Assembly: GCA_024278275.1 (NCBI GenBank)
Contig: JAJRTN010000059.1
Coordinates: 1 to 55,216, forward strand
DNA: 55,216 bases
Reading direction: 5' to 3'
Origin: Candidatus Hydrogenedentota bacterium
GTDB lineage: Bacteria > Hydrogenedentota > Hydrogenedentia > Hydrogenedentales > JAJRTN01
Both the position numbers and the translations under genes were made by a program. The notes beneath the pieces are model-generated. The model worked only from the letters and a program-made list of their open reading frames with translations, ran no database searches and was not told the origin of the DNA. Shown piece by piece: positions 16,896 to 25,485 of the stretch. Every line of letters begins with the position of its first letter. Positions within the stretch are counted from its first letter, which is position 1.

Positions 16896-17993
16896 ATGAA
16901 CTGGTTCACCACGTTCTTGGCCGAGATAATCATGGTTCCATACATCGGTTGGGGGATCCATGTCCTCCGGCGCCGATACCATCACCACGAGGATCTTTCC
17001 CTGGCCTTCGAGGCAGGGACCATGCTGGGCGTGGGGGTTCTGTTCATCCTTGAGGCGTCCTTGCTTCGTGTCTGGGGGACACACCAGCCCTTGGTTTACC
17101 TCTTCGCCTTGCTGGGGCTTTGCATGGCGACCATTGCCCTTTATGGTCATGTCGCGGTCTCTTTGGCGTCCCGCCTGCTGGTGGACATGGTGCTTGAATC
17201 CGATGACGGTGACTCCGGGCAGCCGCGTTTCGGGCCCGCCGAGTCCCTCGAACGTCAGAAGGACTACCAGGGCGCCCTGCAGGAATACATGGTGCTGGCC
17301 CGGGTTTATCCCGGCAACCCCACGGTGTTGTGTCGTGTCGGGGAGAACATGGTCCGTCTGGAGCGCTACGCCGAGGCCGTGCCATGGTTCGAGCGGGCGC
17401 TGCCACTTCTTGACAGACCGAACCGGGCCGGGGCGGTGGCGACTCGCCTGGCGGGTATTCTGCACCGCCACCTGGATTGCGAAGACGAGGCCCGGGAGGT
17501 GTTGAACGCTTTCATTGCACGTTTCCCCGACACGCCCGACGCCCAGGCGGCCCGGGCTTTTCTCGCCGGGATGGTCCCGCGCGAGGAACACGGTGTGTCT
17601 GAACAATTGACGGCCCTGGCGGATCATCAACCCCTTCCGGCGGAGCCCGAAGGGGAATCCCGTCGCCAGGACCAGGACGATGAACAGCGACCGGAAAGCG
17701 TTCTCACGGCGCTGGATACCGCACCCATTCACGATCCGAAAGAGGAGGAAGAGGCGCCTCCCCCCATTCCCGCCGCCAAGCCGGTGGTAACCGGCGTGGT
17801 CCCCCTGGAAACGCCCATTACCGACGAATCCGAGGTGGATTCGTGGGACGACCTGGTGCGGGATCACCGTGATAAACCACGGCTGAAGTTGGACCCCCTG
17901 GAGGATGCCCCGCAGGAAAGGCCGTCCGGGCAACGTCGGCGGGAACCCTCGCGGACCGATCCCGCGGACCCGAACAAAGCAGGCACCCGCTAG
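16896..17993 (+). CDS. membrane protein with TPR repeats and acidic tail
   Basis: Protein of 365 aa. Start at ATG 16896 (MNWFTTFLAEIIMVPYIGW). Three hydrophobic segments occupy about residues 5-20, 38-58 and 64-95. Two or three TPR-like helical hairpins follow (about 110-210: ESLERQKDYQGALQEYMVLARVYP, RLERYAEAVPWFERALPL, then EDEAREVLNAFIARFP). The last 120 residues are charged, Pro/Glu-rich and probably disordered. This looks like a cytoplasmic TPR scaffold anchored in the inner membrane. I do not recognise a specific family. No operon partner on this strand. Confidence 0.75.
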   Translation: MNWFTTFLAEIIMVPYIGWGIHVLRRRYHHHEDLSLAFEAGTMLGVGVLFILEASLLRVWGTHQPLVYLFALLGLCMATIALYGHVAVSLASRLLVDMVLESDDGDSGQPRFGPAESLERQKDYQGALQEYMVLARVYPGNPTVLCRVGENMVRLERYAEAVPWFERALPLLDRPNRAGAVATRLAGILHRHLDCEDEAREVLNAFIARFPDTPDAQAARAFLAGMVPREEHGVSEQLTALADHQPLPAEPEGESRRQDQDDEQRPESVLTALDTAPIHDPKEEEEAPPPIPAAKPVVTGVVPLETPITDESEVDSWDDLVRDHRDKPRLKLDPLEDAPQERPSGQRRREPSRTDPADPNKAGTR

Positions 17994-18048
17994 GCCCTTA
18001 CCCGTGAGGCGCTGTACAAGCGGTCACGAAAATGTTTTTTCCCTCCCC

Positions 18049-18131
18049 ACCGTCATTCCCGCGAAGGCGGGAATCCACGGGAAAGGGAAAGGGATTGCCT
18101 CCTGTCATGGCTCTCCGTGTTCGCGGGGATG
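18049..18131. repeat. palindromic repeat pair, GTCATTCCCGCG family
   Basis: TCATTCCCGCGAAGGCGGGAATCC (two arms of ATTCCCGC/GCGGGAAT) and the related CGTGTTCGCGGGGATG bracket about 80 bp. Similar pairs lie at 38020-38100, with single units near 30462-30485 and 34494-34513. This is a common mobile-palindrome type in bacterial genomes. Confidence 0.65.
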
Positions 18132-18184
18132 CGGCGAGTCGTGGCGCGGACGGCTTTGCGATTCCCGGGTCCGGCCAGGCCGGG

Positions 18185-18634
18185 TCAGGGCAAGGCTTCG
18201 GCCCCCGTTTCATTTTTGACCTCGCGCGGTTTCGTGGGAATGACCAGTTGCTTGCTTCCCACCTTGCGTGCCGTGTCGATGACATCGAGCACGAGGTTGA
18301 AGTCCGCCGTAGGATCCGCCTGCAAAACCACCGCGGCCTCTGGCTCCCGCGACATGACCTGGGTCAGGAATTCCCGGACCTGTCGAAGTGATACGGGGTT
18401 GCGGTCGCCGCCGATAAGGTATTCCCCCGTGTCGCGCACAATGATCTCATACGGGGGCATTTCCTGCTCCGTGGCCGTGTCCGCCTCGGGAAGACTCACG
18501 TCGATACCCAGGTTATGTCGGAACGTGGAGGAGACCATGAAGAAAATGAGCAGCAGAAACATGACATCAATGAGTGGCGTGATATTGATGATGGGACCGC
18601 GCCGGCGCGTTTTGCGCCCAAAGGTACCGTCCAT
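18185..18634 (-). CDS. ExbD/TolR family biopolymer transport protein
   Basis: Protein of 149 aa. The N-terminus up to RRRGPIINITPLIDVMFLLLIFF is the hallmark of ExbD/TolR: a short cytoplasmic part, then one TM helix (about 17-37) with the conserved Asp that carries protons. The periplasmic domain follows (YEIIVRDTGEYLIGG..., ending VLDVIDTARKVGSKQLVIPT). ExbD works with ExbB/TolQ to energise outer-membrane transport or envelope constriction. No ExbB lies next to it: the 540 bp upstream hold no gene I can see, so the partner must be elsewhere. Confidence 0.93.
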   Translation of the reverse strand: MDGTFGRKTRRRGPIINITPLIDVMFLLLIFFMVSSTFRHNLGIDVSLPEADTATEQEMPPYEIIVRDTGEYLIGGDRNPVSLRQVREFLTQVMSREPEAAVVLQADPTADFNLVLDVIDTARKVGSKQLVIPTKPREVKNETGAEALP

Positions 18635-19174
18635 GATGGCGGACTCCTGTTCCAGTGCCCTTCACGTAACGGGCGATTTCAGCACGAAGACGAGATGTTG
18701 AATGCCGGGGGCGCCCAGGAACCGTAAAAAACGCAGATATCGCAGAAGGCTTGATTCAAGGCCCCGATTGACACACGCCCACGAACGGGGAGATGGTTGC
18801 ATGCAAACCGCTCCCCGAGAGAACAGCTCGCAGCCATTCTAGGGGCAAGGCATCGCTGAAAACAACCGCCCGGGTCTTCCCTTGAAACATTGAGGGGGTT
18901 CAAGGCACAATACCGGAGTGGACAGGTGCTGAAGCGTTGTGGATGCGGTGGAAACCGGCAAAGGGTTGCCGCGCAGCAGGATAGCCGCGATGTCGAGCGT
19001 GTTTTGAATCCATCGGCAGAATGTTGGCCTCGGGGCCATCAAACCCGTTTTGGCGCGGTGGTGCCAATGTTTGTGATGCCCGGAAGGCGGGCGCGCCCCA
19101 GCGAAACAAGGTGAATTCGGCGCGGACGCCCCGCTTCGGGGAAGGGCTGCCGGATGCGACGGGAGGCTTCCCCA
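18635..19174. other. 540-bp intergenic region
   Basis: I see no gene that is convincing on either strand. It must hold the promoters of the leftward exbD and the rightward phosphoesterase. A small hairpin CCCCG-CTT-CGGGG sits at about 19129-19141, shortly before the phosphoesterase start. No remnant of exbB was recognised. Confidence 0.5.
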
Positions 19175-19900
19175 TTGCGGTATGCCATTATCTCAGATGT
19201 TCACGGGAATCTGGAATCCCTGACGACCGTGCTCGAGAAGATTGATGAATTGCGCATCGATCAGATCGTTTGCTTGGGTGACGTGGTGGGCTACAACGCC
19301 AACCCGAACGAGTGCTGCACCATTCTGCGAAACCGAGGTATTCCCACTATTCTGGGTAACCACGACGCTGTTGCCTGTGGGATTGATGATCCCTGGGGTT
19401 TTAACCCCGTGGCCATGACCGCCGTCATGTGGACCCGTGAAGCGCTCAATGAAGACAACCTGGCGTGGCTGCGAAGTTTGCCCGACGCCCTGAACCTGGG
19501 TTTTTTTGTTGGCGTTCACGGCGCGCCGAAAAACCGGAACACCTATCTCTTTTCGTGGGAAGACATCCTGCCGCATTTGAGTTTCCTTGAAGAGCAGAAC
19601 TGCTCCATTTGCATGATGGGGCATACCCATAGTCCCGGAATTTTTTCGACGGATGGCGTCTATTCGGTGGATGATGATCTTCGCTTTGAACTGGGCGAGG
19701 GAAAGTGCTTTTTTATCAACCCCGGTTCCATCGGTCAACCGCGCGACGGCAGCCCGGAGGCCGCTTTCGGGCTGATCGATACCGAGGAAAATGTTTTTGA
19801 ACAGGTCCGGGTCGCCTACCCCGTGGAAGCGGCGGCAAAACGGGTCGTGGATGCCGGCCTCCCGCCTTTCCTGGCGGAACGGCTTTTCCTTGGACGCTAA
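19175..19900 (+). CDS. metallophosphoesterase (MJ0936/YfcE-like)
   Basis: Protein of 241 aa. I chose TTG 19175 because GGGAGG lies 8 nt upstream and the resulting M-R-Y-A-I-I-S-D-V-H-G-N start matches relatives; ATG 19154 is an alternative adding 7 residues. Motifs are SDVHGNLESL, LGDVVGYNANPNEC, ILGNHD, HGAP, MMGHTHSPG and NPGSIGQPRDG, all canonical for the calcineurin-like fold with two metals. It likely acts as a phosphodiesterase or nucleotide phosphatase in the cytosol. It lies 15 bp before hisB and may share its transcript. Confidence 0.93.
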   Translation: MRYAIISDVHGNLESLTTVLEKIDELRIDQIVCLGDVVGYNANPNECCTILRNRGIPTILGNHDAVACGIDDPWGFNPVAMTAVMWTREALNEDNLAWLRSLPDALNLGFFVGVHGAPKNRNTYLFSWEDILPHLSFLEEQNCSICMMGHTHSPGIFSTDGVYSVDDDLRFELGEGKCFFINPGSIGQPRDGSPEAAFGLIDTEENVFEQVRVAYPVEAAAKRVVDAGLPPFLAERLFLGR

Positions 19901-19915
19901 CGGAAAGGGAACACG

Positions 19916-20506
19916 GTGCGCTCCGCCGAACTGAAACGAGAAACCAAGGAAACCCGGATCTGCGTTTCCATCAACTTGGATGGCACCGGTGACGCCCGGG
20001 TTGACACGGGTATCGGCTTTTTTGATCACATGCTCGACCATCTGGCACGCCATGGCGGTTTTGATTTGGCGGTCAAAGCCGAGGGCGATCTCCACATCGA
20101 CGCCCACCACACCGTGGAAGACGTGGGGATTTGTCTCGGGAAGGCCTTCACCGACGCCCTGGGCCGGCCCGAGGGAATCACCCGTTACGGCCATGCCGTC
20201 GTTCCCATGGATGAAACCCTGGCGGAGGCCGTGGTCGATATCAGCGGCAGGCCCTTCCTCCGCTATGCCGCGGACGTGCCGGGTGAACGGATAGGCGCCT
20301 TCGACGTGGCGCTGGCGGAAGAGTTTCTGCGGGCCTTTGCCGTCAATGCGCGAATAACATTGCACGTCGTGCTCCGCCATGGTACCAATGCGCATCACTG
20401 CGTCGAGGGGGTCTTCAAGGCCGTGGCACGGTCGTTGCGTCAGGCGGTGCGTTTGGACCCCCGTGTGAGCGGAATGCCTTCGACCAAGGGGACACTCGAA
20501 ACGTGA
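19916..20506 (+). CDS. hisB: imidazoleglycerol-phosphate dehydratase
   Basis: Protein of 196 aa, the normal length of the monofunctional enzyme. It dehydrates imidazole glycerol phosphate in histidine synthesis. GTG start with GGGA upstream. Mn-ligand motifs are FFDHMLDHLARHGGFDL, DAHHTVEDVGI, VPMDETL and HHCVEGVFKAVARSL. Its stop overlaps the hisH start (GTGA). Confidence 0.97.
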   Translation: MRSAELKRETKETRICVSINLDGTGDARVDTGIGFFDHMLDHLARHGGFDLAVKAEGDLHIDAHHTVEDVGICLGKAFTDALGRPEGITRYGHAVVPMDETLAEAVVDISGRPFLRYAADVPGERIGAFDVALAEEFLRAFAVNARITLHVVLRHGTNAHHCVEGVFKAVARSLRQAVRLDPRVSGMPSTKGTLET

Positions 20507-21153
20507 TTGCCATCGTGGACTACGGCATGGGTAACCTTCGAAGCGCTCAAAAGGGCTTCGAGAAGGCGGGCCATCAGGCTGTCGTGACGGATTCCGCCGC
20601 CGAAATTGCCGCCGCTGATGCCGTGGTCCTTCCCGGTGTGGGCGCCATGGGTGACTGTTTCGAGGGGCTGGCCGTGCGCGGCCTGGTGGAACCGGTGAAA
20701 AAAGCCGCGGCCAGTGGGCGACCCTTCCTCGGCATCTGCGTCGGACTTCAGTTGCTCTTCGAGGAAAGCGAGGAAGGCAACGCCCGGGGCCTGGGCATCT
20801 TTCCCGGCCGCGTGGTCCGTTTTTCACCCGCTTCCGATTCCGGGCTGAAGGTGCCGCACATGGGATGGAATCAGGTGATTCCCGTGCCGGGACGGGATTG
20901 TCCGCTCCTGGAAGGCGTCCGGCCCAACCCATACGTCTACTTTGTTCACGGTTACCACGCGCGGCCGGCCGATCCCGCGTTGACATTGGCCACGTGTACC
21001 TATGGTGTCACCTTTCCCGCCATTGTCGGTCGGGAGAATGTCTTTGCCGTGCAGTTTCACCCGGAGAAGAGCCAGACGGATGGCATTGACATACTCCGGG
21101 CATTCGGTGCTTTGACCCACGGAGCGATGCACTCCAGGAAACGGGCGGGGTAG
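20503..21153 (+). CDS. hisH: imidazole glycerol phosphate synthase glutaminase subunit
   Basis: Protein of 216 aa. HisH supplies ammonia to HisF for ring closure in histidine synthesis. GTG start overlapping hisB by 4 bases. The class I glutaminase triad is seen: Cys in FLGICVGLQLLFE, and His and Glu in VQFHPEKSQ. The first residues MIAIVDYGMGNLRSAQKGFE are family typical. hisF is not in the window. The universal stress protein gene starts 5 bases after the stop. Confidence 0.96.
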   Translation: MIAIVDYGMGNLRSAQKGFEKAGHQAVVTDSAAEIAAADAVVLPGVGAMGDCFEGLAVRGLVEPVKKAAASGRPFLGICVGLQLLFEESEEGNARGLGIFPGRVVRFSPASDSGLKVPHMGWNQVIPVPGRDCPLLEGVRPNPYVYFVHGYHARPADPALTLATCTYGVTFPAIVGRENVFAVQFHPEKSQTDGIDILRAFGALTHGAMHSRKRAG

Positions 21154-21158
21154 CGTTT

Positions 21159-21989
21159 ATGATCCGACGCATATTGGTTCCCACGGACGGCAGCGAAGCG
21201 GCACGTTGGGGTGCCGATTATGCCATCGCCCTGGCGTCTCGTCATGGCGCCGCACTGGTGGGCCTTCATGTGGTGGACGTGAAGTTGCTGGAGGGCCCCT
21301 TTCTCCGGGATTTGTCGGCTTCGTTGGGTGCCGCGCCCTACGTGAACTACCAGGGAAACATTCTGTCCCTGCTTGAAGATCGCGGCCGCGAGGCGCTTGA
21401 CGCGCTGCTTGAGGCCTGCCGGGAGGCCGGCGTGGCCTGTGACACCACCCAGGTTACGGGGGTGGTTCACCGTGTCATCGTGGAGGCCGGTGAGTTGACC
21501 GACCTTATCGTGATGGGACGGGGCGGCGAACACAGCGAGTGGCTCGAGGGATTCATCGGCACGACCACGGAGGCGGTGGTGCGCCGGGCCGCGCAGCCCG
21601 TGCTGGTTACGGGTACGGCGATCCTGGGACGGGATCTCACGGTGCTGGCCTATGACGGAACGCCCCACGCGCGTCGTGCCATGAAGGTGGCGACGGCCGT
21701 GGCGGAGCATTGGAATATGCCGCTGCACCTGTTGGTGGTGGGTGGTGAAGACGCCCATCAATTCCTTGAAGAGGCCAGGGAATACCTTCAGACTCATGAG
21801 ATAACCGTGGAATACATTTTGCGGGAGGGGGACCCGGGAGAGAGCATTGTCAGTTACGCAGCGGAAACAGATGCGGATCTGGTCATCATGGGGGCGTTTG
21901 GTCATTCAAAAGTGCGGGAACTGGTTTTGGGAAGCACCACCTCCTATGTGCTCAACCATTCGCCCTGTCCCGTGCTCCTGACCAGGTAG
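21159..21989 (+). CDS. tandem-domain universal stress protein
   Basis: Protein of 276 aa with two UspA domains (about 1-150 and 158-276). The first starts RRILVPTDGSEAARWGADYA and ends with MGRGG...GTTTEAVVRRAAQPVLVTG. The second contains MGAFGHSKVRELVLGSTTSY, the complete ATP-binding motif G-x2-G-x9-G-S/T. Such proteins respond to stress or energy status and usually bind ATP. It is located between hisH and the HDOD gene, so it may be co-expressed with the histidine genes. Confidence 0.93.
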   Translation: MIRRILVPTDGSEAARWGADYAIALASRHGAALVGLHVVDVKLLEGPFLRDLSASLGAAPYVNYQGNILSLLEDRGREALDALLEACREAGVACDTTQVTGVVHRVIVEAGELTDLIVMGRGGEHSEWLEGFIGTTTEAVVRRAAQPVLVTGTAILGRDLTVLAYDGTPHARRAMKVATAVAEHWNMPLHLLVVGGEDAHQFLEEAREYLQTHEITVEYILREGDPGESIVSYAAETDADLVIMGAFGHSKVRELVLGSTTSYVLNHSPCPVLLTR

Positions 21990-22022
21990 CATCGATTACA
22001 ACGGGGAAGGAGTGATATTACG

Positions 22023-22889
22023 ATGGTGGCAAAGGAAATCGTTGCCAAAGTGACCGAACAGATGGGCGATCTGCCGGCGCTGTCCACGGTCGTTTCGGAA
22101 GTGCTCCGCATGACCGAGGATCCCGAAACCAGCACGGGCGACGTCTGCGATGTGGTTCAATCGGACCCGGCGTTGACCGCGAAAGTACTGCGCGTCAGCA
22201 ATTCTTCCTACTACGGCATGCGCCAGTACGTGGGCACGCTCAAGCTGGCACTCGTTATCCTGGGGGTCCGCGAAGTGCGCAATATCGTCTTGGGGATCTC
22301 CGTGTTCGATACCCTCTCCGGTGATCAGGAAGACGCCCGGTTGGTGCAGGACCTGTGGAACGCCTCGCTGCGAAAGGCGGGCTTTGCCCGGCACCTTTCC
22401 GCACATATAGGATTGGGGCTTCAGGGCGAGGAGTTTATCGCCGGGCTTCTCTCCGACATTGGAAAGATGGGGTTACTGCGCCAATCGCCCGAAGAATACC
22501 GTGCCATGCTGGAGGGTGGTTCCGATACCGCCGCGCTCCTTGAGGCCGAACGCGGCGCTTTCGGTTTCGACCATGCCGATGTGGCCATGGCCCTGGCGGA
22601 ACACTGGAGTTTGCCCCGGACCCTTTCTCAGGCCCTGTGGTATCAATACCCGCACCCGGACCGTGAACTGCCCGATGCCCGCGACCCCAATCTTGCCGCC
22701 GTGACGCGGATTGCGCGACTGGCCTCGCTCGATGATTTCTCCAAGCCGGGTGGTCAGTCTTCCCTTGCGGACGAGGAGGCCTGGAACATTCTCGGCACCG
22801 CGCGAAATCCCATACCACCCGAGGAGCGGCACGACACACTGGCCGCGTTTATCAAGGAACTGGATAACGCCCCGGCGTTGCCTTTGTAG
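22023..22889 (+). CDS. HDOD domain protein
   Basis: Protein of 288 aa. The HDOD domain spans about 10-210: LPALSTVVSEVLRM, SDPALTAKVLRVSNSSYYG, LKLALVILGVREVRNIVLGIS and GFARHLSAHIGLG. It belongs to the HD superfamily but lacks the metal-binding HD pair of true hydrolases, and is thought to act in signalling. Preceded by GGGGAAGGAG. It lies in the run that leads to the glycosyltransferases. Confidence 0.9.
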   Translation: MVAKEIVAKVTEQMGDLPALSTVVSEVLRMTEDPETSTGDVCDVVQSDPALTAKVLRVSNSSYYGMRQYVGTLKLALVILGVREVRNIVLGISVFDTLSGDQEDARLVQDLWNASLRKAGFARHLSAHIGLGLQGEEFIAGLLSDIGKMGLLRQSPEEYRAMLEGGSDTAALLEAERGAFGFDHADVAMALAEHWSLPRTLSQALWYQYPHPDRELPDARDPNLAAVTRIARLASLDDFSKPGGQSSLADEEAWNILGTARNPIPPEERHDTLAAFIKELDNAPALPL

Positions 22890-22945
22890 CGCCATGCCCG
22901 TGGGAACCCCCTTTTCCTGAATGTTTTAACAGAGCAATCGGTCCA

Positions 22946-23182
22946 ATGAGCAAGAAAGAAAACGTAAACATTATCCGCCCCAATGATTTCGAGTCCATTG
23001 ACGAGGAATTGACACAGGCCATGGCCCTTTTGGATGAATCCAACACCCGTGTCCTGGACGTGTTGTCTCCCGAGCCCGAGGAGACGGGCCCCCCCGTCGA
23101 GGCACCGGTGTTGGAAGGGACCGATACGCCGGCAAGGGGAGGCGAGGAGACCAAGGAGGAGGGCCGGAAGGAAGGGGACTGA
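22946..23182 (+). CDS. small acidic hypothetical protein
   Basis: Protein of 78 aa. Residues 1-45 look folded (NVNIIRPNDFESIDEELTQAM then ALLDESNTRVLDV), and the rest is Pro/Glu/Gly-rich and strongly acidic. I do not recognise a family. It is kept because the spacing between the HDOD gene and the glycosyltransferase fits a gene and the N-terminal half has normal composition; the RBS is weak. It could be a partner of the HDOD or of the glycosyltransferase proteins. Confidence 0.55.
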   Translation: MSKKENVNIIRPNDFESIDEELTQAMALLDESNTRVLDVLSPEPEETGPPVEAPVLEGTDTPARGGEETKEEGRKEGD

Positions 23183-23198
23183 GCGGATCCCGGCCACC

Positions 23199-24413
23199 AT
23201 GATCATGCGTGGCGTCGGGGCACGCACGGTGACCGGTTCGTGTATGAAACCATCATCGCCATCCACCGTACCTCTCCACATCATGCTGACCGACCCCCAT
23301 TCCCATGGCGGCGGACAGGTCAGTTATGTCTCGCGGCTGGCGAAGGCTTTCGTGGAACGTGGGCACCGCGTCACCATCGGTTGCCGCCACGAAAGCGTTC
23401 TCGTCGATGCGGCCCAAAAGGCAGGGGCCGAAGTATTCAATCGCTTTTACTACGCCCGTGGGTTTCGACTCCGTAAGGTCACGGCAGACCTGAGAACCAT
23501 GTTTCGTTTCCTGCGCACCGATTGCCCCGATATACTCCATGTAAACGGTTCGCAAGACCACTGGAATGCCGCTATTGCCAATATGGGCATGAGAGGCCCC
23601 TCGACCGTGATCCGCACGCGGCACAATACTTACCCCGTGCGCGACAATTTCGTAAACCGTAAGTTGAACATCTACTGGACCGACTACCAGGTCGTGGTCT
23701 GTGATGACGTGCGCCGGACCCTCGCCGCGCAGCCCACCTTTTACAGCGGACGCATGTGTACCATCCACAATGGTGTCGATGCCGAGCGCTTCGCACCCGA
23801 CCCCGAGGCGCGCGCCGCCATGCGCGGGACCTTCGGCTATGATGATGACCATGTTGTTTGTGGCATCGCCGCGCGCCTGGTCAAGGCGAAGGGACACGAG
23901 TTCCTTTTTCGCGCCCTGGCACAAGCGCGGGACCGCTGTCCTCACCTGCGGCTTCTCGTGTTGGGCCAGGGCGTGCTGGAGGAGGCATTGCGCGCCCTGA
24001 CAAAAGAACTGGGTATCGCCGATTGCGTGACCTTTGCCGGCTTTCGGGAAGACATGGCCGCCTGTGTGCAGGCCATGGACCTGGGCGTGCAGCCCAGCAT
24101 CGACTGCGATACCTCCTCCTTCACCCTGAAAGAGGAAATGGCCGCCGCCAAGCCCGTCATTGCCTCCGATTACGGCGGGTTGAAAGAGATTGTCACCCAC
24201 GGCGTGGAGGGCCTGGTGGTGCCCGCCGGAACCGTGGAACCCCTGGCGGAGGCCCTGGTCACCCTCGCTCAAACTCCCCAATTGCGGGATAACATGGGCG
24301 CGGCGGGTCGTGCGCGGGTGCTGCGCGACTTCACCCTCGACATTTGCGCCGACCGGACCCTCGCCGTTTACCGGGAAGCTATCGGGATACACCGTGAACA
24401 TATTACACGTTGA
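23199..24413 (+). CDS. GT4-type glycosyltransferase (LPS/oligosaccharide)
   Basis: Protein of about 404 aa. The start is uncertain: ATGs at 23199, 23205 and 23244 are possible, and none has a strong RBS. It is a GT-B fold retaining enzyme: N-domain PLHIMLTDPHSHGGGQVSYV with a glycine-rich donor loop, DILHVNGSQDHWN, and C-domain IHNGVDAERFAPDP, GIAARLVKAKGHEFLF and EEMAAAKPVIASDYGGLKEI (the EX7E-like region). It transfers a sugar from a nucleotide-sugar to an acceptor, probably lipid-linked. The next gene overlaps its end by 20 bases. Confidence 0.9.
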   Translation: MIMRGVGARTVTGSCMKPSSPSTVPLHIMLTDPHSHGGGQVSYVSRLAKAFVERGHRVTIGCRHESVLVDAAQKAGAEVFNRFYYARGFRLRKVTADLRTMFRFLRTDCPDILHVNGSQDHWNAAIANMGMRGPSTVIRTRHNTYPVRDNFVNRKLNIYWTDYQVVVCDDVRRTLAAQPTFYSGRMCTIHNGVDAERFAPDPEARAAMRGTFGYDDDHVVCGIAARLVKAKGHEFLFRALAQARDRCPHLRLLVLGQGVLEEALRALTKELGIADCVTFAGFREDMAACVQAMDLGVQPSIDCDTSSFTLKEEMAAAKPVIASDYGGLKEIVTHGVEGLVVPAGTVEPLAEALVTLAQTPQLRDNMGAAGRARVLRDFTLDICADRTLAVYREAIGIHREHITR

Positions 24414-25485
24414 CGAACAGGACACCTGGCGTGGCGGCGAGCAGCAGGCAAGTTGGCTCATGGAGGGGCTTGCCGCGCGGGGCCACCAGGTCTTTCTCGC
24501 CGCGCGGCCCGGGAGTGCCTTTCACGATGCCGAACATGGCGGCGTCGTGGCGGGCCGCCTGGCCGTGCCCCTGCGCAACGAAGTGGATTTCTTTTCCGCG
24601 TGGTGCATCGCACGCTATGCGCGTGCCCGCTCCATCGACATCTTCCACGCCCACACCAGCCACGCCCACATGATCGCCTGTTTCGCCCGCCGTCTCGCCG
24701 GGCGCGGCAGGGTCGTGGTTTCCCGGCGCGTGAGTTTTCCGCCGAAAGACAATCCTTTCAACCGGTGGAAGTATAGCCGGCCCGACATGATCGTGGCCGT
24801 GTCCGGCAAAGTGGGGCAGGTGCTGCGCGATTTCGGCATTCCCGAGGCCCGCCGCACCGTCGTTCACAGTGCCATTGACCCCGCCCGGCTCGATGTGCCC
24901 CCCCTGCCCCGCGCCGAGTTGGGCGTGGCCGGCGGCGCGCCCCTGCTGGTGTCCGCCGGGGCGCTCGTGGGACACAAAGATCATGAGACCCTCATCAAGG
25001 CCATGCCGACGGTGTTGACGGCCTTTCCCGATGCGCGCCTGCTTATCGCCGGCGAGGGCGTCCTGCGTCCTGCCATCGAATCCCATATCAGTGATCTGGG
25101 CCTGTCCGGCGCCGTCCGTCTCCTGGGCCACCGCACCGACGTGCCCCGCCTCATCCGCGCCGCCGATCTCTACGTCTCCTCCAGTTGGTCCGAGGGACTC
25201 GGCACCTCCGTCCTTGAAGCCCTGGCCTGTCAAACCCCCGTCGTGGCCACCGTGGCGGGCGGCGTGCCCGAGATGGTCATCCATGGCGAGACGGGGCGCC
25301 TTGTGCCCGCACGGAAACCCCATGCGCTGGCCCAAGCCATCATCGCCAGCCTGCACGACCGGGAAGCAGCTCGCGCCATGGCCGTGCGGGGGCGGGCTCT
25401 CGTGGAAGATCAATTCGTGGTGGCGCGCATGGTGGAGGGCAATATCCGCGTTTACGAGCGTTTGCTCGGGATGAACCGGCCATGA
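24394..25485 (+). CDS. GT4-type glycosyltransferase
   Basis: Protein of 363 aa. GTG 24394 chosen (V-N-I-L-H-V-D-E, preceded by GGGA), giving a 20-base overlap with the previous gene. N-domain: WRGGEQQASWLMEGLAARGHQVFLAARPGS and IFHAHTSHAHMIACF. C-domain: VHSAIDPARLDVPP, VSAGALVGHKDHETLIKAMP, SSSWSEGLGTSVLEALACQTPVVA. The pattern SEGLGTSVLEA is that of the GT4 donor site. It is in an operon with the flanking glycosyltransferases, likely for LPS core sugars. Confidence 0.93.
   Translation: MNILHVDEQDTWRGGEQQASWLMEGLAARGHQVFLAARPGSAFHDAEHGGVVAGRLAVPLRNEVDFFSAWCIARYARARSIDIFHAHTSHAHMIACFARRLAGRGRVVVSRRVSFPPKDNPFNRWKYSRPDMIVAVSGKVGQVLRDFGIPEARRTVVHSAIDPARLDVPPLPRAELGVAGGAPLLVSAGALVGHKDHETLIKAMPTVLTAFPDARLLIAGEGVLRPAIESHISDLGLSGAVRLLGHRTDVPRLIRAADLYVSSSWSEGLGTSVLEALACQTPVVATVAGGVPEMVIHGETGRLVPARKPHALAQAIIASLHDREAARAMAVRGRALVEDQFVVARMVEGNIRVYERLLGMNRP

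Noticed and set aside
18049-18131. CRISPR-like array
   Set aside because: Only two related palindromes with no regular spacing and no spacers; a REP-type repeat fits better.
18635-19174. Search for exbB or its remnant
   Set aside because: Only short, unrelated frames were found.
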